Source of the DNA: a virus
Length of the DNA stretch: 24,251 nucleotides
Reading direction: 5' to 3' (one strand)
Virus record (IMG/VR): IMGVR_UViG_3300037262_000111
Location: 1-24,251 of that record
The position numbers and the translations under genes were made by a program. Below are positions 5,735 to 14,550 of this stretch, piece after piece (the first letter of the stretch is position 1; every line of letters begins with the position of its first letter). A model generated the notes under the pieces. That model saw nothing but the letters and a program-made list of their open reading frames with translations. It ran no database searches and was not told where the DNA came from.

Positions 5735-8269
5735 ATGGCTGATTTACGTCTGCAGGTCATCTTGACGGCACTGGATAAGGTGACCGGACCGCTCAAAAAA
5801 ATCCGCGATGCGACTAACCCCACCGCCAAGGCATTAAAAGCAACCAGTGACCGGTTAAAGGAACTGAACGCACAGCAGAAATCACTCAATCAGTTCCGCG
5901 CCTTGCGCCAAGGCTTGGACACCACGACCAAAACCTTTAACGAGGCACAAAGCAATGTGAACCGGCTGGCGAAAGAATTGCGTGGCACAGAAACGCCCAC
6001 GCGCGCCATGACCCGGGAATTCAATGCCGCAGTCAAGGCCGCCAAATCGCTTAAAACAGAAGCGTCACAGCAAGGCCAGCAATTGCAGGTGTTGCGCGAC
6101 CGCTTGTCCGGCGCTGGCATCAGCACCACCGAATTGGGTAAGGCACAATCGTGGCTGAAAAATAGTATTGGCTACGCCAACGCTGAACTAACGTCCCAAC
6201 AAGGCAAACTAACCGCCATTGCAGCGCAACAGCAACGCGTGGCCAATGCCAAACTGCATGCCGACAAACTACGCGGTGCCGCCGGTAACGTGGCCATTGC
6301 CGGCGCAGGGGCCATGGTGGCTGGCCGTGTAATGGCGACACCGTCCTTGGCCGGATTGAGTGAAGCCAAACACTACCAGACTGAGAACGCGCGCGTCATG
6401 TCACTCGGGTTGGGTGAAGAAACCAGCCAACAGGCCGAAGCGTTTGCACGCAATATGAAAACCTATGGCACCAGCAAACTGGACAATCTGGAGTTGGTCC
6501 GTGACAGCATGTCTATTTTTGGCGATCTGCATCATGCAGAGATGGTCGCACCGACGCTCGCCAAAATGAAGTTTGGTAACAAGGCGTTCTATGGCGAAGA
6601 GAAAGGGGAAGACAACGAACGCAAGTTCATGGATATGTTGAAAGTGATCGAAATCCGCGGCGGTCTTGCCAGTCCGAAAAAGTTTCATGAACAGGCCAAT
6701 ATGGTGCAGAAAGTGATTACCGCGACAGGTGGTCGAGTTGGACCAACCGAATGGCTCAACATGATTAAAACCGGCGGCGTGGCTGCAAAAGGGATGGACG
6801 ACGCTGCGTTCTACTATCAGATGGAGCCGCTGGTGCAAGAAATGGGTGGGCATCGAGTTGGTACATCGATGATGTCGGCATACAACAATTTATATCAGGG
6901 CAGAACCACCAAGCGTGCCGCCGCCAATCTGGGTAAATTAGGACTGATTGGCGACTATACGAAGGTCAAGTTTGACAAGGTTGGACAAACAGCACAGCTT
7001 GACCCTGGTGCGCTGCTGGGTAGCGATCTTTTTAAGAAGAGCCAGTTCGAGTGGATGGAAACGATATTGCTTCCGCAACTGGCCAAACACGGCATCACTG
7101 AAAAAAGCCAGATTCTCGATACGATCGGCGGCATATTCTCGAACCGTACTGCAAGTGACCTGCACGCCAATATGTACTTGCAGTCTGCGCAGATCCATAA
7201 AAATGAAAAGCTGAATGCGGGTGCTTTCGATATCGAACAGATTAATGCGTTGGGTCAGAAGCAGGCCAGCGGCCAGGAATTGGAAACGCTGTCCAAACTG
7301 GCCGACTTGAAACTGGCCATGGGTGAAAAAATCATCCCGATCTATATCGAAGCACTTGGCACATTGACCGACTCCATCAAACGGTTAAACGTCTTCATGC
7401 AGGAGAATCCGGCATTAGGCAAAGCGATGATCGTCGGCTTTTCTGCACTCGCTGCGATCCTTGTCGTCATTGGTCCATTGATGCTGGGGCTGGCTGCGTT
7501 GATGGGGCCGTATGCCATGTTGACGGTGATATTTACTAAACTGGGGATCGGTGGTGGTGTACTGATGCCGATATTGCGCGGGATCGGTACCGCTGTACTC
7601 TGGTTGGGACGGATCTTCCTTGTCGCTGGCAGAGCCTTGTTAATGAACCCTATTGGATTAATCATCACTGCTATTGCTGTGGCGGCTATGCTGATTTACA
7701 CCTACTGGGAGCCAATTAAGACGTTCTTCATCGATTTATGGTCGGGAGCTTGCAAGGTGTTTGAGGCAGCCAAATCAGCCATCGGGTCGACCATGAGCGA
7801 TCTGTGGGACAACATAAAAACCGGCTTCTTTGCCGTGATGCAGTGGTTTGCCGGACTGCCGACCGCATTCAGCGAATTCGGCAGCAATATGATGCGCGGC
7901 CTGGTTGACGGCATTACCAACGCGCTGGGGTGGGTGAAGGATAAGATCGTCGGTGCTGGCAGCACTGTCATGGGTTGGCTAAAGGAGCAATTTAACTTAT
8001 CCAGTTTATCCAAAACTGCGGCTCAGTTGGGCGCTGGTGTAGCGATTGGATCGGCCATGGTGCCGGCAGCCACGTTTGCTGCCAAGCCGCCGCTGCTGTC
8101 ACCCAAGGTCGCTGCCGCGCCGATTGTGCAGGGTGACAATATCCAGATCGCCATTACGCCATCACCTGGCATGGATGAGGCGGCGGTGGGCCGCGCCGTC
8201 CAGCAGGCGATGGAACAGCGCGACTACCAGAAGCGTGCACGTCTACGCTCTAACCTCTCCGATTATTGA
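5735..8269 (+). CDS. T: Tail tape measure protein gpT
   Basis: This 844-residue protein (P2 gpT is about 815) sets tail length and is threaded through the tube. Residues 1-170 are rich in Gln, Lys and Ala heptads, consistent with long helices or coiled coil (for example KATSDRLKELNAQQKSLNQF). The middle portion contains the core seen in the tape-measure family. Hydrophobic segments lie at about residues 565-600 (GFSALAAILVVIGPLMLGLAA) and 640-665 (NPIGLIITAIAVAAMLIYTYW), as usual for proteins that enter the membrane on DNA ejection. The C-terminal tail is short and basic. Long antisense ORFs lie inside this gene and are shadows. Confidence 0.95.
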   Translation: MADLRLQVILTALDKVTGPLKKIRDATNPTAKALKATSDRLKELNAQQKSLNQFRALRQGLDTTTKTFNEAQSNVNRLAKELRGTETPTRAMTREFNAAVKAAKSLKTEASQQGQQLQVLRDRLSGAGISTTELGKAQSWLKNSIGYANAELTSQQGKLTAIAAQQQRVANAKLHADKLRGAAGNVAIAGAGAMVAGRVMATPSLAGLSEAKHYQTENARVMSLGLGEETSQQAEAFARNMKTYGTSKLDNLELVRDSMSIFGDLHHAEMVAPTLAKMKFGNKAFYGEEKGEDNERKFMDMLKVIEIRGGLASPKKFHEQANMVQKVITATGGRVGPTEWLNMIKTGGVAAKGMDDAAFYYQMEPLVQEMGGHRVGTSMMSAYNNLYQGRTTKRAAANLGKLGLIGDYTKVKFDKVGQTAQLDPGALLGSDLFKKSQFEWMETILLPQLAKHGITEKSQILDTIGGIFSNRTASDLHANMYLQSAQIHKNEKLNAGAFDIEQINALGQKQASGQELETLSKLADLKLAMGEKIIPIYIEALGTLTDSIKRLNVFMQENPALGKAMIVGFSALAAILVVIGPLMLGLAALMGPYAMLTVIFTKLGIGGGVLMPILRGIGTAVLWLGRIFLVAGRALLMNPIGLIITAIAVAAMLIYTYWEPIKTFFIDLWSGACKVFEAAKSAIGSTMSDLWDNIKTGFFAVMQWFAGLPTAFSEFGSNMMRGLVDGITNALGWVKDKIVGAGSTVMGWLKEQFNLSSLSKTAAQLGAGVAIGSAMVPAATFAAKPPLLSPKVAAAPIVQGDNIQIAITPSPGMDEAAVGRAVQQAMEQRDYQKRARLRSNLSDY

Positions 8270-8282
8270 AAGGTCACTCGTT

Positions 8283-8810
8283 ATGATGATGATTTTGGGC
8301 ATGTTCGTTTTTAGTCTTTCTACCCTCGCCTACCACGATTTGCAGCGCCAGACTGACTGGAAGCATCCCAGCAATGCCATTGTGGGTGGGCGGGATATGA
8401 GTCAGTTCACCGGCAAGGGGGAAGATACGATCACGTTAAATGGCTGGATTGCGCCGCGTCTGGCAGGCATTGTGTATTCACTGGATGCTTTGCGCTTCAT
8501 GGCCGACTCTGGCAAAGCGTGGTTCCTGATTCAAGGTACAGGACGTATCTACGGCACTTTTGTGATCACCAGCATGACGGAGAGTAAAACCGAGTTGGCT
8601 AATAACGGGAATCCCGAGCGCATCAGCTTTTCGTTGGTATTAAAGCGGGTGGATCAGTCGGTACCAGACATGCTGAACAACCTGGGCGATTTAAGCAGCA
8701 TCAAAAGCATGATGAGTCTGGATGGCATGGCCAATATGGCCAACGATTTACTGGGCCAAGGTAAGACCATTTATGACAACGTGGGAAACAGCATCGGGAC
8801 GTTGCGATGA
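8283..8810 (+). CDS. U: Tail protein gpU (tube terminator/adaptor)
   Basis: This 175-residue protein belongs to the P2 gpU family (about 159 residues in P2). Characteristic segments are FSLSTLAYHDLQRQTDWKHP, then GEDTITLNGWIAPRLAGI and FLIQGTGRIYGTFVITSMTE. The frame is open upstream inside T, but GAAAGG at 8268-8273 and the run of three ATG codons at 8283-8291 set the start just after the T stop; any of the three could be used. The C-terminal extension (about residues 140-175) is Met- and Gly-rich. The gene overlaps D by ATGA. Confidence 0.92.
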   Translation: MMMILGMFVFSLSTLAYHDLQRQTDWKHPSNAIVGGRDMSQFTGKGEDTITLNGWIAPRLAGIVYSLDALRFMADSGKAWFLIQGTGRIYGTFVITSMTESKTELANNGNPERISFSLVLKRVDQSVPDMLNNLGDLSSIKSMMSLDGMANMANDLLGQGKTIYDNVGNSIGTLR

Positions 8811-10102
8811 AAGAGTACGATAGCCCCGCCTTTCAGGTTGTCGTGGATGACGAGGATATAACCAATAAAATCGCGCCACGCCTGATCAGTTTTACGTTGA
8901 ACGAATGCGGCGGTGACGAAAGCGACCAGCTCGACCTTGCCTTATCGGATGCGGACGGCATGCTGGCGATCCCACCTCGGGGTGCAGCAATCAACGTTCA
9001 AATCGGTTGGAAAAAGTCCGGACTGGTCGACAAGGGCGTTTTTACGGTTGATGAGGTAGAGCATAGTGGCACGCCGGATCAAATCACCTTACGCGCTCGC
9101 ACGGCCAATTTCACGGCCAGTTTCAGACAAGTGCAGACCGAGACGTTTCATGACACGACGCTGGGTGGCATCATCGAACTCATCGCGTTTAAAAATGAGC
9201 TGCGACCAGGTATATCTGAATCGCTCAGGAACGTCGTTGTGCCACACATCGATCAGACACGCGAATCCGATGGCGCATTCTTGCGTCGCCTGGGAAAGAA
9301 GTATGACGCCACGGCGACAGTCAAGAACGACACTCTACTGTTTATTCCAATTAACGCCTGCGAAACGGCGTCGGGCAAGCCGTTACCAGTCATCATAATC
9401 ACCCGCGATTTGGGAGACTGTCACCGGTATCAAAGCGCCGAGCGGGACAGTTATTCCGGCGTCAGGGTGTTTTGGCATGACACAAAGTCAACGATGCGCC
9501 GCAGTGTGGTGGCTGGCAGTGCCGGCAACACCAAGAACCTGCGTACCACCTACTCCACTGAAGCGGATGCCAGGCAGGCCGCCGTCGCGGAATGGCAGCG
9601 GATTCAGCGCGGACTGGCTACGTTTGAATTGGCGCTGGCGGAAGGAAATCCGCAATTGATGCCCAAGTCACCTGTCAAGGTCAGCGGGTTTAAACCGGCT
9701 ATCGATGCGGTGGAATGGCAGGCCACCAGGGTGTGCCATTCAATCACTAAAAACGGTTTTACAAGCCGGATAGAAATGGAGACAAAAACCGAAGAGGCCG
9801 AAGCCGAACGTGAGCCACAGTCCGATCCAGATATTGGCATTACCGGCGTCTTCGCCAAGTGGCGCGATAAGGTCAGAAATAAAACCGGTACGGCCATCGC
9901 GCCCACAACTGGCACCAGACAAAATCGCAAGCCCGTCGCGAGTGCCAGCAATAATCCGAAGATACTTTCTGCCAGCAACGGACATGAAGATGTCTACGAC
10001 AGTAAGGCTTCAGCGCAGCGCGCTGCCGATGTCGCTTGGGCGAATATTGTGGAGACTCGGGAAATTATTGCGGAAAATAATAATACTTCCGCACTTGACT
10101 AA
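8807..10102 (+). CDS. D: Baseplate hub / late control protein gpD
   Basis: This 431-residue protein matches the P2 late control gene D family (about 387 residues), structurally a gp27-like hub below the tube. The N-terminal half shows the family order: a beta domain ending in AAINVQIGWKKSGLVDKGVF, then LRARTANFTASFRQVQTETF and ESDGAFLRRLGKKYDATATV. The conserved middle part ends around residue 325 (GFTSRIEMETK). The last 100 residues are Glu-, Lys- and Asn-rich and are an extension beyond the conserved body. The final codons contain the -35 element of the toxin-antitoxin promoter. Despite the name, the role is structural. Confidence 0.94.
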   Translation: MKEYDSPAFQVVVDDEDITNKIAPRLISFTLNECGGDESDQLDLALSDADGMLAIPPRGAAINVQIGWKKSGLVDKGVFTVDEVEHSGTPDQITLRARTANFTASFRQVQTETFHDTTLGGIIELIAFKNELRPGISESLRNVVVPHIDQTRESDGAFLRRLGKKYDATATVKNDTLLFIPINACETASGKPLPVIIITRDLGDCHRYQSAERDSYSGVRVFWHDTKSTMRRSVVAGSAGNTKNLRTTYSTEADARQAAVAEWQRIQRGLATFELALAEGNPQLMPKSPVKVSGFKPAIDAVEWQATRVCHSITKNGFTSRIEMETKTEEAEAEREPQSDPDIGITGVFAKWRDKVRNKTGTAIAPTTGTRQNRKPVASASNNPKILSASNGHEDVYDSKASAQRAADVAWANIVETREIIAENNNTSALD

Positions 10103-10122
10103 ATATATCAATTTGATATAAT
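10095..10122 (+). promoter_or_regulatory. higBA promoter with palindromic operator
   Basis: TTGACT (10095-10100) and TATAAT (10117-10122) are separated by 16 bases, a strong sigma70-like promoter. A perfect inverted repeat, TATATCAA-T-TTGATATA, occupies 10104-10120, so it covers the spacer and most of the -10. This is the layout expected for autorepression by an antitoxin with a helix-turn-helix. The -35 overlaps the stop codon of gene D. The predicted transcription start is about 10129, one base before the higB ATG. Confidence 0.8.
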
Positions 10123-10129
10123 CGCACGC

Positions 10130-10432
10130 ATGCACATCATCTCACTTAAAATGCTTCGCGAATTCTGGCAAAAACACCCCGAAGCTGAAAAATTATTACG
10201 CGAATGGCACACCATTGTTGAGCATGCGGAATTCAAGGACTTTAACCATGTTAGACAGTTCTTCAATTCGGCCGACTATGTACCGCCTTACACAATCTTT
10301 GACATTGGCGGGAACAATTATCGGGTGGTGGTGCTCGTTCGATATAAATTCAAAAAAGTCTATGTCCAAAAAGTGATGACGCACCGTGAATATGATGAGT
10401 GGAACAAACTTTACAGGAAAGGCAAGGTGTAA
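10130..10432 (+). CDS. higB: HigB-type mRNA interferase toxin
   Basis: This 100-residue protein matches the HigB toxin family of the RelE/HigB fold, ribosome-dependent endoribonucleases. The recognisable pattern is MHIISLKMLREFWQKHPEAE at the start, AEFKDFNHVRQFF at residues 33-45, then NYRVVVLVRYKFKKVYV and the C-terminal MTHREYDEWN. The core basic residues (R64, R70) and H85 are present. Length is close to E. coli HigB (about 104 residues). No ribosome-binding site can lie upstream, because the predicted transcript begins at about the ATG. It is followed after two bases by higA, in the toxin-first order usual for hig systems. The toxin looks intact. Confidence 0.93.
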   Translation: MHIISLKMLREFWQKHPEAEKLLREWHTIVEHAEFKDFNHVRQFFNSADYVPPYTIFDIGGNNYRVVVLVRYKFKKVYVQKVMTHREYDEWNKLYRKGKV

Positions 10433-10434
10433 TT

Positions 10435-10863
10435 ATGCAAGCAATACAACCCAAATTTAACATCAAAGCGATTCAATCGTCCTGGCAGAAATTGGACGCT
10501 ATCGCGCACCTGCGGCCAATTCACAACGAAGAAGAGTATGACCGCATGGTGATGTTGATGAACTTTTTATTGGATGCTGCGGGAGAGGATGAAGACCATC
10601 CACTGTCCGGTTTGCTGGATTTGGTTGGCGATCTGGTTTCAAGGTATGAACAGGAACATTTCGTTATTGACCGGGCGGAGCCAAAAGACGCGCTGCGCTT
10701 TTTGATGGAGGCGCGAGGATTAAAGCAGGAAGAATTAGCCGGGATTATTCATCAGAGCAACCTGTCGGCCATTCTTGCCGGTAAGCGGAAAATTAGTGCG
10801 GCTCTGGCGGGGAAATTGGGTAAATTTTTTGGTATTAGTCCGGCGGTGTTTGTACCGAACTAA
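10435..10863 (+). CDS. higA: HigA antitoxin with C-terminal helix-turn-helix
   Basis: This 142-residue protein resembles E. coli-type HigA (about 138 residues). The N-terminal 80 residues (including EEYDRMVMLMNFLLDAAGEDEDHP) are the toxin-binding part, and residues 90-135 form an XRE-type helix-turn-helix (LRFLMEARGLKQEELAG, then SNLSAILAGKRKISAALAGKLG). The ATG at 10435 is chosen over an in-frame upstream ATG inside higB because AAGGTG at 10424-10429 is well placed. HigA should bind HigB and, alone or as a complex, repress the palindrome before higB. It ends 21 bases from the convergent kinase gene, with no clear terminator between. Confidence 0.93.
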   Translation: MQAIQPKFNIKAIQSSWQKLDAIAHLRPIHNEEEYDRMVMLMNFLLDAAGEDEDHPLSGLLDLVGDLVSRYEQEHFVIDRAEPKDALRFLMEARGLKQEELAGIIHQSNLSAILAGKRKISAALAGKLGKFFGISPAVFVPN

Positions 10864-10884
10864 GTTATAAGACCTAAGTCAGTG

Positions 10885-13203
10885 CTATTTCATAACGCGA
10901 TTCGATGGCCCAACCAGATCGCTTAACTTCTGAGCCAATTGATCTTTGCGGACCGGCTTTTGCAAGAAACTAGAAAACAGCTTGCGCTGATCCGGAGAGA
11001 TGTTTGTCGGCTCAGTGGCGCTTATCCAAATTATTGGTGTTTTCTTATTTGGACCATCCGTGTTTTGCACTTTAGTCGCAACAGCAAGTCCGTCCATGTC
11101 CGGCATATATATGTCAAGCAAAATGGCATCGTAGTGTTGCCGACTCAATTGGTCAACGGCATCCATCCCAGACGCAGCGACATCACATTCATAATCAAGC
11201 GCCTGAACTACAGACTGAAGCACAATGCGTACATCCTCAGTATCATCCACAAGTAAGATTCGATGGTTCGGTGCACTTTCAACTGAATGAATTGACTGAT
11301 CATTGACTCTGTCGGCACTCTCGACAGGGATGTGGACATCAATTATTGTCCCTTTACCCAGTTCCGAAGTTATCTTGATCGTTCCATTCAATGCATCAAG
11401 CGATTTTTTTACAATGGTTAGGCCCATGCCTACCCCTTCATGGCGACGTGTGCTGCTTTGATCGATTTGAACGAATGGTTCGAAGATTAACGGGAAGTCC
11501 TCCGCGCTTATGCCAATTCCGGAATCCTCAACTCGAATTTGTAACGCACAACTGGTACCGGTCGCATAACGCAATTGAATATTTACAATCCCTTGATCAG
11601 TATATTTAATGGCGTTTGAAATTAAATTATTGACTATCTGTTGAATTCTAAATACATCAGACCGCACGTTGAAGTTGGAAGATTCGATATTTGAAGTTAG
11701 CTTGAGTCCTTTATTTTCCGCCACTTCTTTGTAATCGTTTGCAATTTGATTGATAGCTTCAGATGCATCGAATTCACCCACGCGTAATTTCATTTTTCCC
11801 GACTCTAGTGAAGCGTAGTCAGTGAGATCTTTCATTTGCTTTTCCAGATACGCCGCCGCCAGATTCATTCGATTTATTATCTCGATTTCTTTGGGTTGCT
11901 TCAATTTTTCAGACAGCAAATCAATGGAGGAAGTAATGGTCTGAAGTGGCGTTTTCAATTCATGACTTACCATGCCGAGAAAGGTGTTTTTTGCGACCGC
12001 TGTTTCTTTCTCAATGATTTTCAATCGGTACGCCAAGGCAAGCGAAAAAATTATTGCCTCCCATACTGCGCCAATTTGAATCGCGTAGACAGTAAACCAA
12101 GTGGAGGGCAATAAACCTATTTGACGCAGGCAAAATACAATGATCATTAAGATGAACACGATCCATCCAGCGCTGTATACCTTAGCTGGCGCGTAACCTT
12201 GCTTTGACCTTACCAATCCCCCTAACAGCAAAAACGGAACCATGAACAAGGCGAGAAAATTCAATGCAAAATAAGGATTGAACGGCAGAACGACCGCGCA
12301 TATTCCACCTATGACAAACAACCACTGACAAGCTATAAGACAGCAATCTAACCAGCGAATGGATTGATTTAGAGAGAGGAATTTACGACCAAAAAGAATC
12401 ATCCCATGATTCAAAGCATAACCAAAAACAGCAAATAGTTTTTCATAAAATGTGTTCAGTTGGAACAGGAGGGGAACGAAACCATTCATGTACACAAACA
12501 GCCCAATAAAGCAGCCCAAGTAGTATACGTAATACGCATACAGACGACTACGTAAATAGATGCAGATCGCCAAGTTGTAAAACCACATCGCAGCCATCCC
12601 GCCAAAGAATAGCCCGAGCGCCATTTGTGCATTGTGAACATTTTCCAAAATACCTTTTAAGCTCGACCACGACAAATCAATATTTAGCGCATGTCCTTGC
12701 GGAGCGTATCGCACGTAGTAGACCGCCGTATTTGTTTCGGGAGTGGGAATCTTGAATAGGTAGTTATGGATATTAAAGGCGCGCTTGCTGGCAGGTTCTT
12801 CTTCAGACAGCTCTGATTTTGAATAGCCTGACTTGACTGGATAAAACAAACTTAGATTGCCAACGTGCTCATAATTCTGAGTCAGAAACCAATACGGGTC
12901 TGCATAGTCATGAAAATCAATTGAGAATCGAATCCACAAAACCTTTTTTTTGTATCCGTACCCCAAATTGTCTTTCAGGAGAGGCTTAAATTGTCCTGCA
13001 TTTCCGCTCGCAACTTGATCAATGGAGAATGTGCCATCCTCATCATCCAGATATTCAAGTTGCATCGCCAACGCCTGTTTTTGATCACCAATCGGTGTAA
13101 AAATTGGTAGTTCGCTTACTGCCTTGCAAAAGCTACTCTGCCAAAACAAAAAAAATGACAATAAGACTAAAGAGTTGCAAAATATTTTTTTTAATTTAGG
13201 CAT
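10885..13203 (-). CDS. Hybrid sensor histidine kinase with 7TMR-DISM sensor and receiver
   Basis: This 772-residue membrane kinase has an N-terminal signal peptide or anchor (NSLVLLSFFLFWQSSFC) and a periplasmic 7TMR-DISM extracellular-2 type domain at about residues 30-180. Seven hydrophobic segments follow at about 195-395, then a kinase core: H-box SHELKTPLQ with H414, N-box NNLISNAIKY, G1 DSGIGIS and G2 GVGMGL. A C-terminal receiver has acidic pair D653/D654, phospho-acceptor D697 and Lys749, so it appears catalytically complete. A TTG at 13212 is an alternative start; the ATG at 13203 is used, although neither has a clear ribosome-binding site. 7TMR-DISM sensors often bind carbohydrates, but this ligand is unknown. 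No HPt domain is seen. It is the last gene of a three-gene operon. Confidence 0.9.
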   Translation of the reverse strand: MPKLKKIFCNSLVLLSFFLFWQSSFCKAVSELPIFTPIGDQKQALAMQLEYLDDEDGTFSIDQVASGNAGQFKPLLKDNLGYGYKKKVLWIRFSIDFHDYADPYWFLTQNYEHVGNLSLFYPVKSGYSKSELSEEEPASKRAFNIHNYLFKIPTPETNTAVYYVRYAPQGHALNIDLSWSSLKGILENVHNAQMALGLFFGGMAAMWFYNLAICIYLRSRLYAYYVYYLGCFIGLFVYMNGFVPLLFQLNTFYEKLFAVFGYALNHGMILFGRKFLSLNQSIRWLDCCLIACQWLFVIGGICAVVLPFNPYFALNFLALFMVPFLLLGGLVRSKQGYAPAKVYSAGWIVFILMIIVFCLRQIGLLPSTWFTVYAIQIGAVWEAIIFSLALAYRLKIIEKETAVAKNTFLGMVSHELKTPLQTITSSIDLLSEKLKQPKEIEIINRMNLAAAYLEKQMKDLTDYASLESGKMKLRVGEFDASEAINQIANDYKEVAENKGLKLTSNIESSNFNVRSDVFRIQQIVNNLISNAIKYTDQGIVNIQLRYATGTSCALQIRVEDSGIGISAEDFPLIFEPFVQIDQSSTRRHEGVGMGLTIVKKSLDALNGTIKITSELGKGTIIDVHIPVESADRVNDQSIHSVESAPNHRILLVDDTEDVRIVLQSVVQALDYECDVAASGMDAVDQLSRQHYDAILLDIYMPDMDGLAVATKVQNTDGPNKKTPIIWISATEPTNISPDQRKLFSSFLQKPVRKDQLAQKLSDLVGPSNRVMK

Positions 13204-13218
13204 GGTAGTCAAGTTTGA

Positions 13219-13653
13219 TCAATCGATTTTTGACCAGAGGAATACGCCAACTAGCTGGGCTCCTGCGACGGGCATTGGTTCGGATTTAAGCTGGAGGATT
13301 GCGCCATTTTCCAAGAACTCAAAATACCTGCGTTGTAGAGAATTTGACTGATTAGGTATTAAACTTCCTTGCAAGTGATGAGTCACAAATTTTTTTTCTT
13401 CGTTCACTTCGTAAGTCCCGTAATACGCTACGTAAGTTTCAAATGCTGCTCTGATTTCGCTATCAGTTCCGGCTTGAAATCCGTCTTGAGCAAATCTTGG
13501 ACGCTCACTGTGATGCAGTTGAACTGACATCATGCCATTCTGTGAGTAGCTAATAAGTCCTTTGGGTGTATCGCCAAACGGTCTGCTGACACCACCGTCC
13601 TCGGCCTTCAGTTCAAATGATTTTAGTTTCCAATTTCCGATGAATTTCTTCAA
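13219..13653 (-). CDS. Lipocalin-like domain protein
   Basis: This 144-residue protein resembles the Lipocalin_5 (lipocalin-like) family. It shows the family order of motifs: FIGNWKLKSFEL, then PKGLISYSQNGMMSVQL, then AAFETYVAYYGTYEV and KFVTHHLQGSLIPNQ. The fold is expected to be a small beta-barrel that holds a hydrophobic ligand, but the family has no settled biochemical role. The frame is open to a TTG at 13695 that overlaps the upstream stop. The TTG at 13653 is preferred because AAAGGA lies 8 bases before it and it leads directly into the domain, whereas the upstream extension is a basic run. There is no signal peptide. It lies between regulator and kinase genes, so a role in signal sensing or modulation is possible but unproven. 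Confidence 0.82.
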   Translation of the reverse strand: MKKFIGNWKLKSFELKAEDGGVSRPFGDTPKGLISYSQNGMMSVQLHHSERPRFAQDGFQAGTDSEIRAAFETYVAYYGTYEVNEEKKFVTHHLQGSLIPNQSNSLQRRYFEFLENGAILQLKSEPMPVAGAQLVGVFLWSKID

Positions 13654-13691
13654 TTTAATTTTCCTTTGGTTTCGACGTTTGGCTTTAACGT

Positions 13692-14537
13692 TCAATTCAA
13701 ATCAAGCATTTTCATTACCTCTGCGGCGAGTATGGGAAGTCGAACTGGCTTTTCCTGACAAATGACATCAAAGCGCCGCATGAGACCAGCGACCTCCGTG
13801 TCATCAATTTTTCCAGTTAACATCTGCCCAGTCAAAAGTATTATTGGCGCTTCTTGTTGCCCTCCTTTTCGTATGAGATTTAAAAGCACCTCCGAAGTCT
13901 CACTCCCAACAAACCAATCCAAAATATAACCATCAAAGCCATCAGCTTGAATTGCTGCAACGGCAGCGGGAATATCGTAAAAAGCTTTTGATTTAAATCC
14001 AATGCCAATTAAATAGTCGCGAATGTTGTCGGCAGTTCCCGGATCATCATCAACCACTGCGATTGTCAGATTGTGAATTCGATCAGGATAAATCTCTATT
14101 TTTTCAACATTAAACAGTTCAAACTCGACTGGTGCATCCTTTGATTCGATTACATGCCATTCACCATAACGCTCGAACGCAACAAAGCTCGTTGGTTTGT
14201 TTTTCAGCACACCGATCTGGACGGTGCAAGGAAAATCTCTCCCTTTGATATTCAGCATCGCTTCATGTACAGAATTGGTTGATGCTTGCGCCGAGCCTTC
14301 CACCACTAGTGAATCCAAAAGTGTTCCAGGCCTCTCGTTGAAATGATTTGCCACAAGGATAATCTGAGAAACAGTCCAAGGACTGTCGCCGTTCATTTTC
14401 CGATGGGCTGCGGAAAAACCTAAGTTCAAAATGCGGCCAAGTTCGCTAGTTTGTTTGCGCTCCCCAATACCATGCCGCTCCATCAACTCACGAACCGTTT
14501 TAGCAATAGATTCGGATTCTATTTTCTCAATTGACAT
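13692..14537 (-). CDS. Response regulator with N-terminal BetR-like HTH and C-terminal receiver
   Basis: This 281-residue protein has a helix-turn-helix at about residues 10-75 (VRELMERHGIGERKQTSELG, then LGFSAAHRKMNGDSPWTVSQI), resembling the BetR domain. A middle beta-rich part at about 90-150 follows, then a receiver domain at about 157-280. Receiver residues are complete: D163-D165, phospho-acceptor D207 in YILDW, T236 and K263 in QEKPV. The order is reversed from most response regulators, where the receiver is N-terminal. It starts at ATG 14537 with no strong ribosome-binding site. It is first in the operon with the lipocalin-like and kinase genes, so the kinase is the probable phosphodonor. 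Targets are unknown. Confidence 0.88.
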   Translation of the reverse strand: MSIEKIESESIAKTVRELMERHGIGERKQTSELGRILNLGFSAAHRKMNGDSPWTVSQIILVANHFNERPGTLLDSLVVEGSAQASTNSVHEAMLNIKGRDFPCTVQIGVLKNKPTSFVAFERYGEWHVIESKDAPVEFELFNVEKIEIYPDRIHNLTIAVVDDDPGTADNIRDYLIGIGFKSKAFYDIPAAVAAIQADGFDGYILDWFVGSETSEVLLNLIRKGGQQEAPIILLTGQMLTGKIDDTEVAGLMRRFDVICQEKPVRLPILAAEVMKMLDLN

Positions 14538-14550
14538 TTAATTTTTCTAT

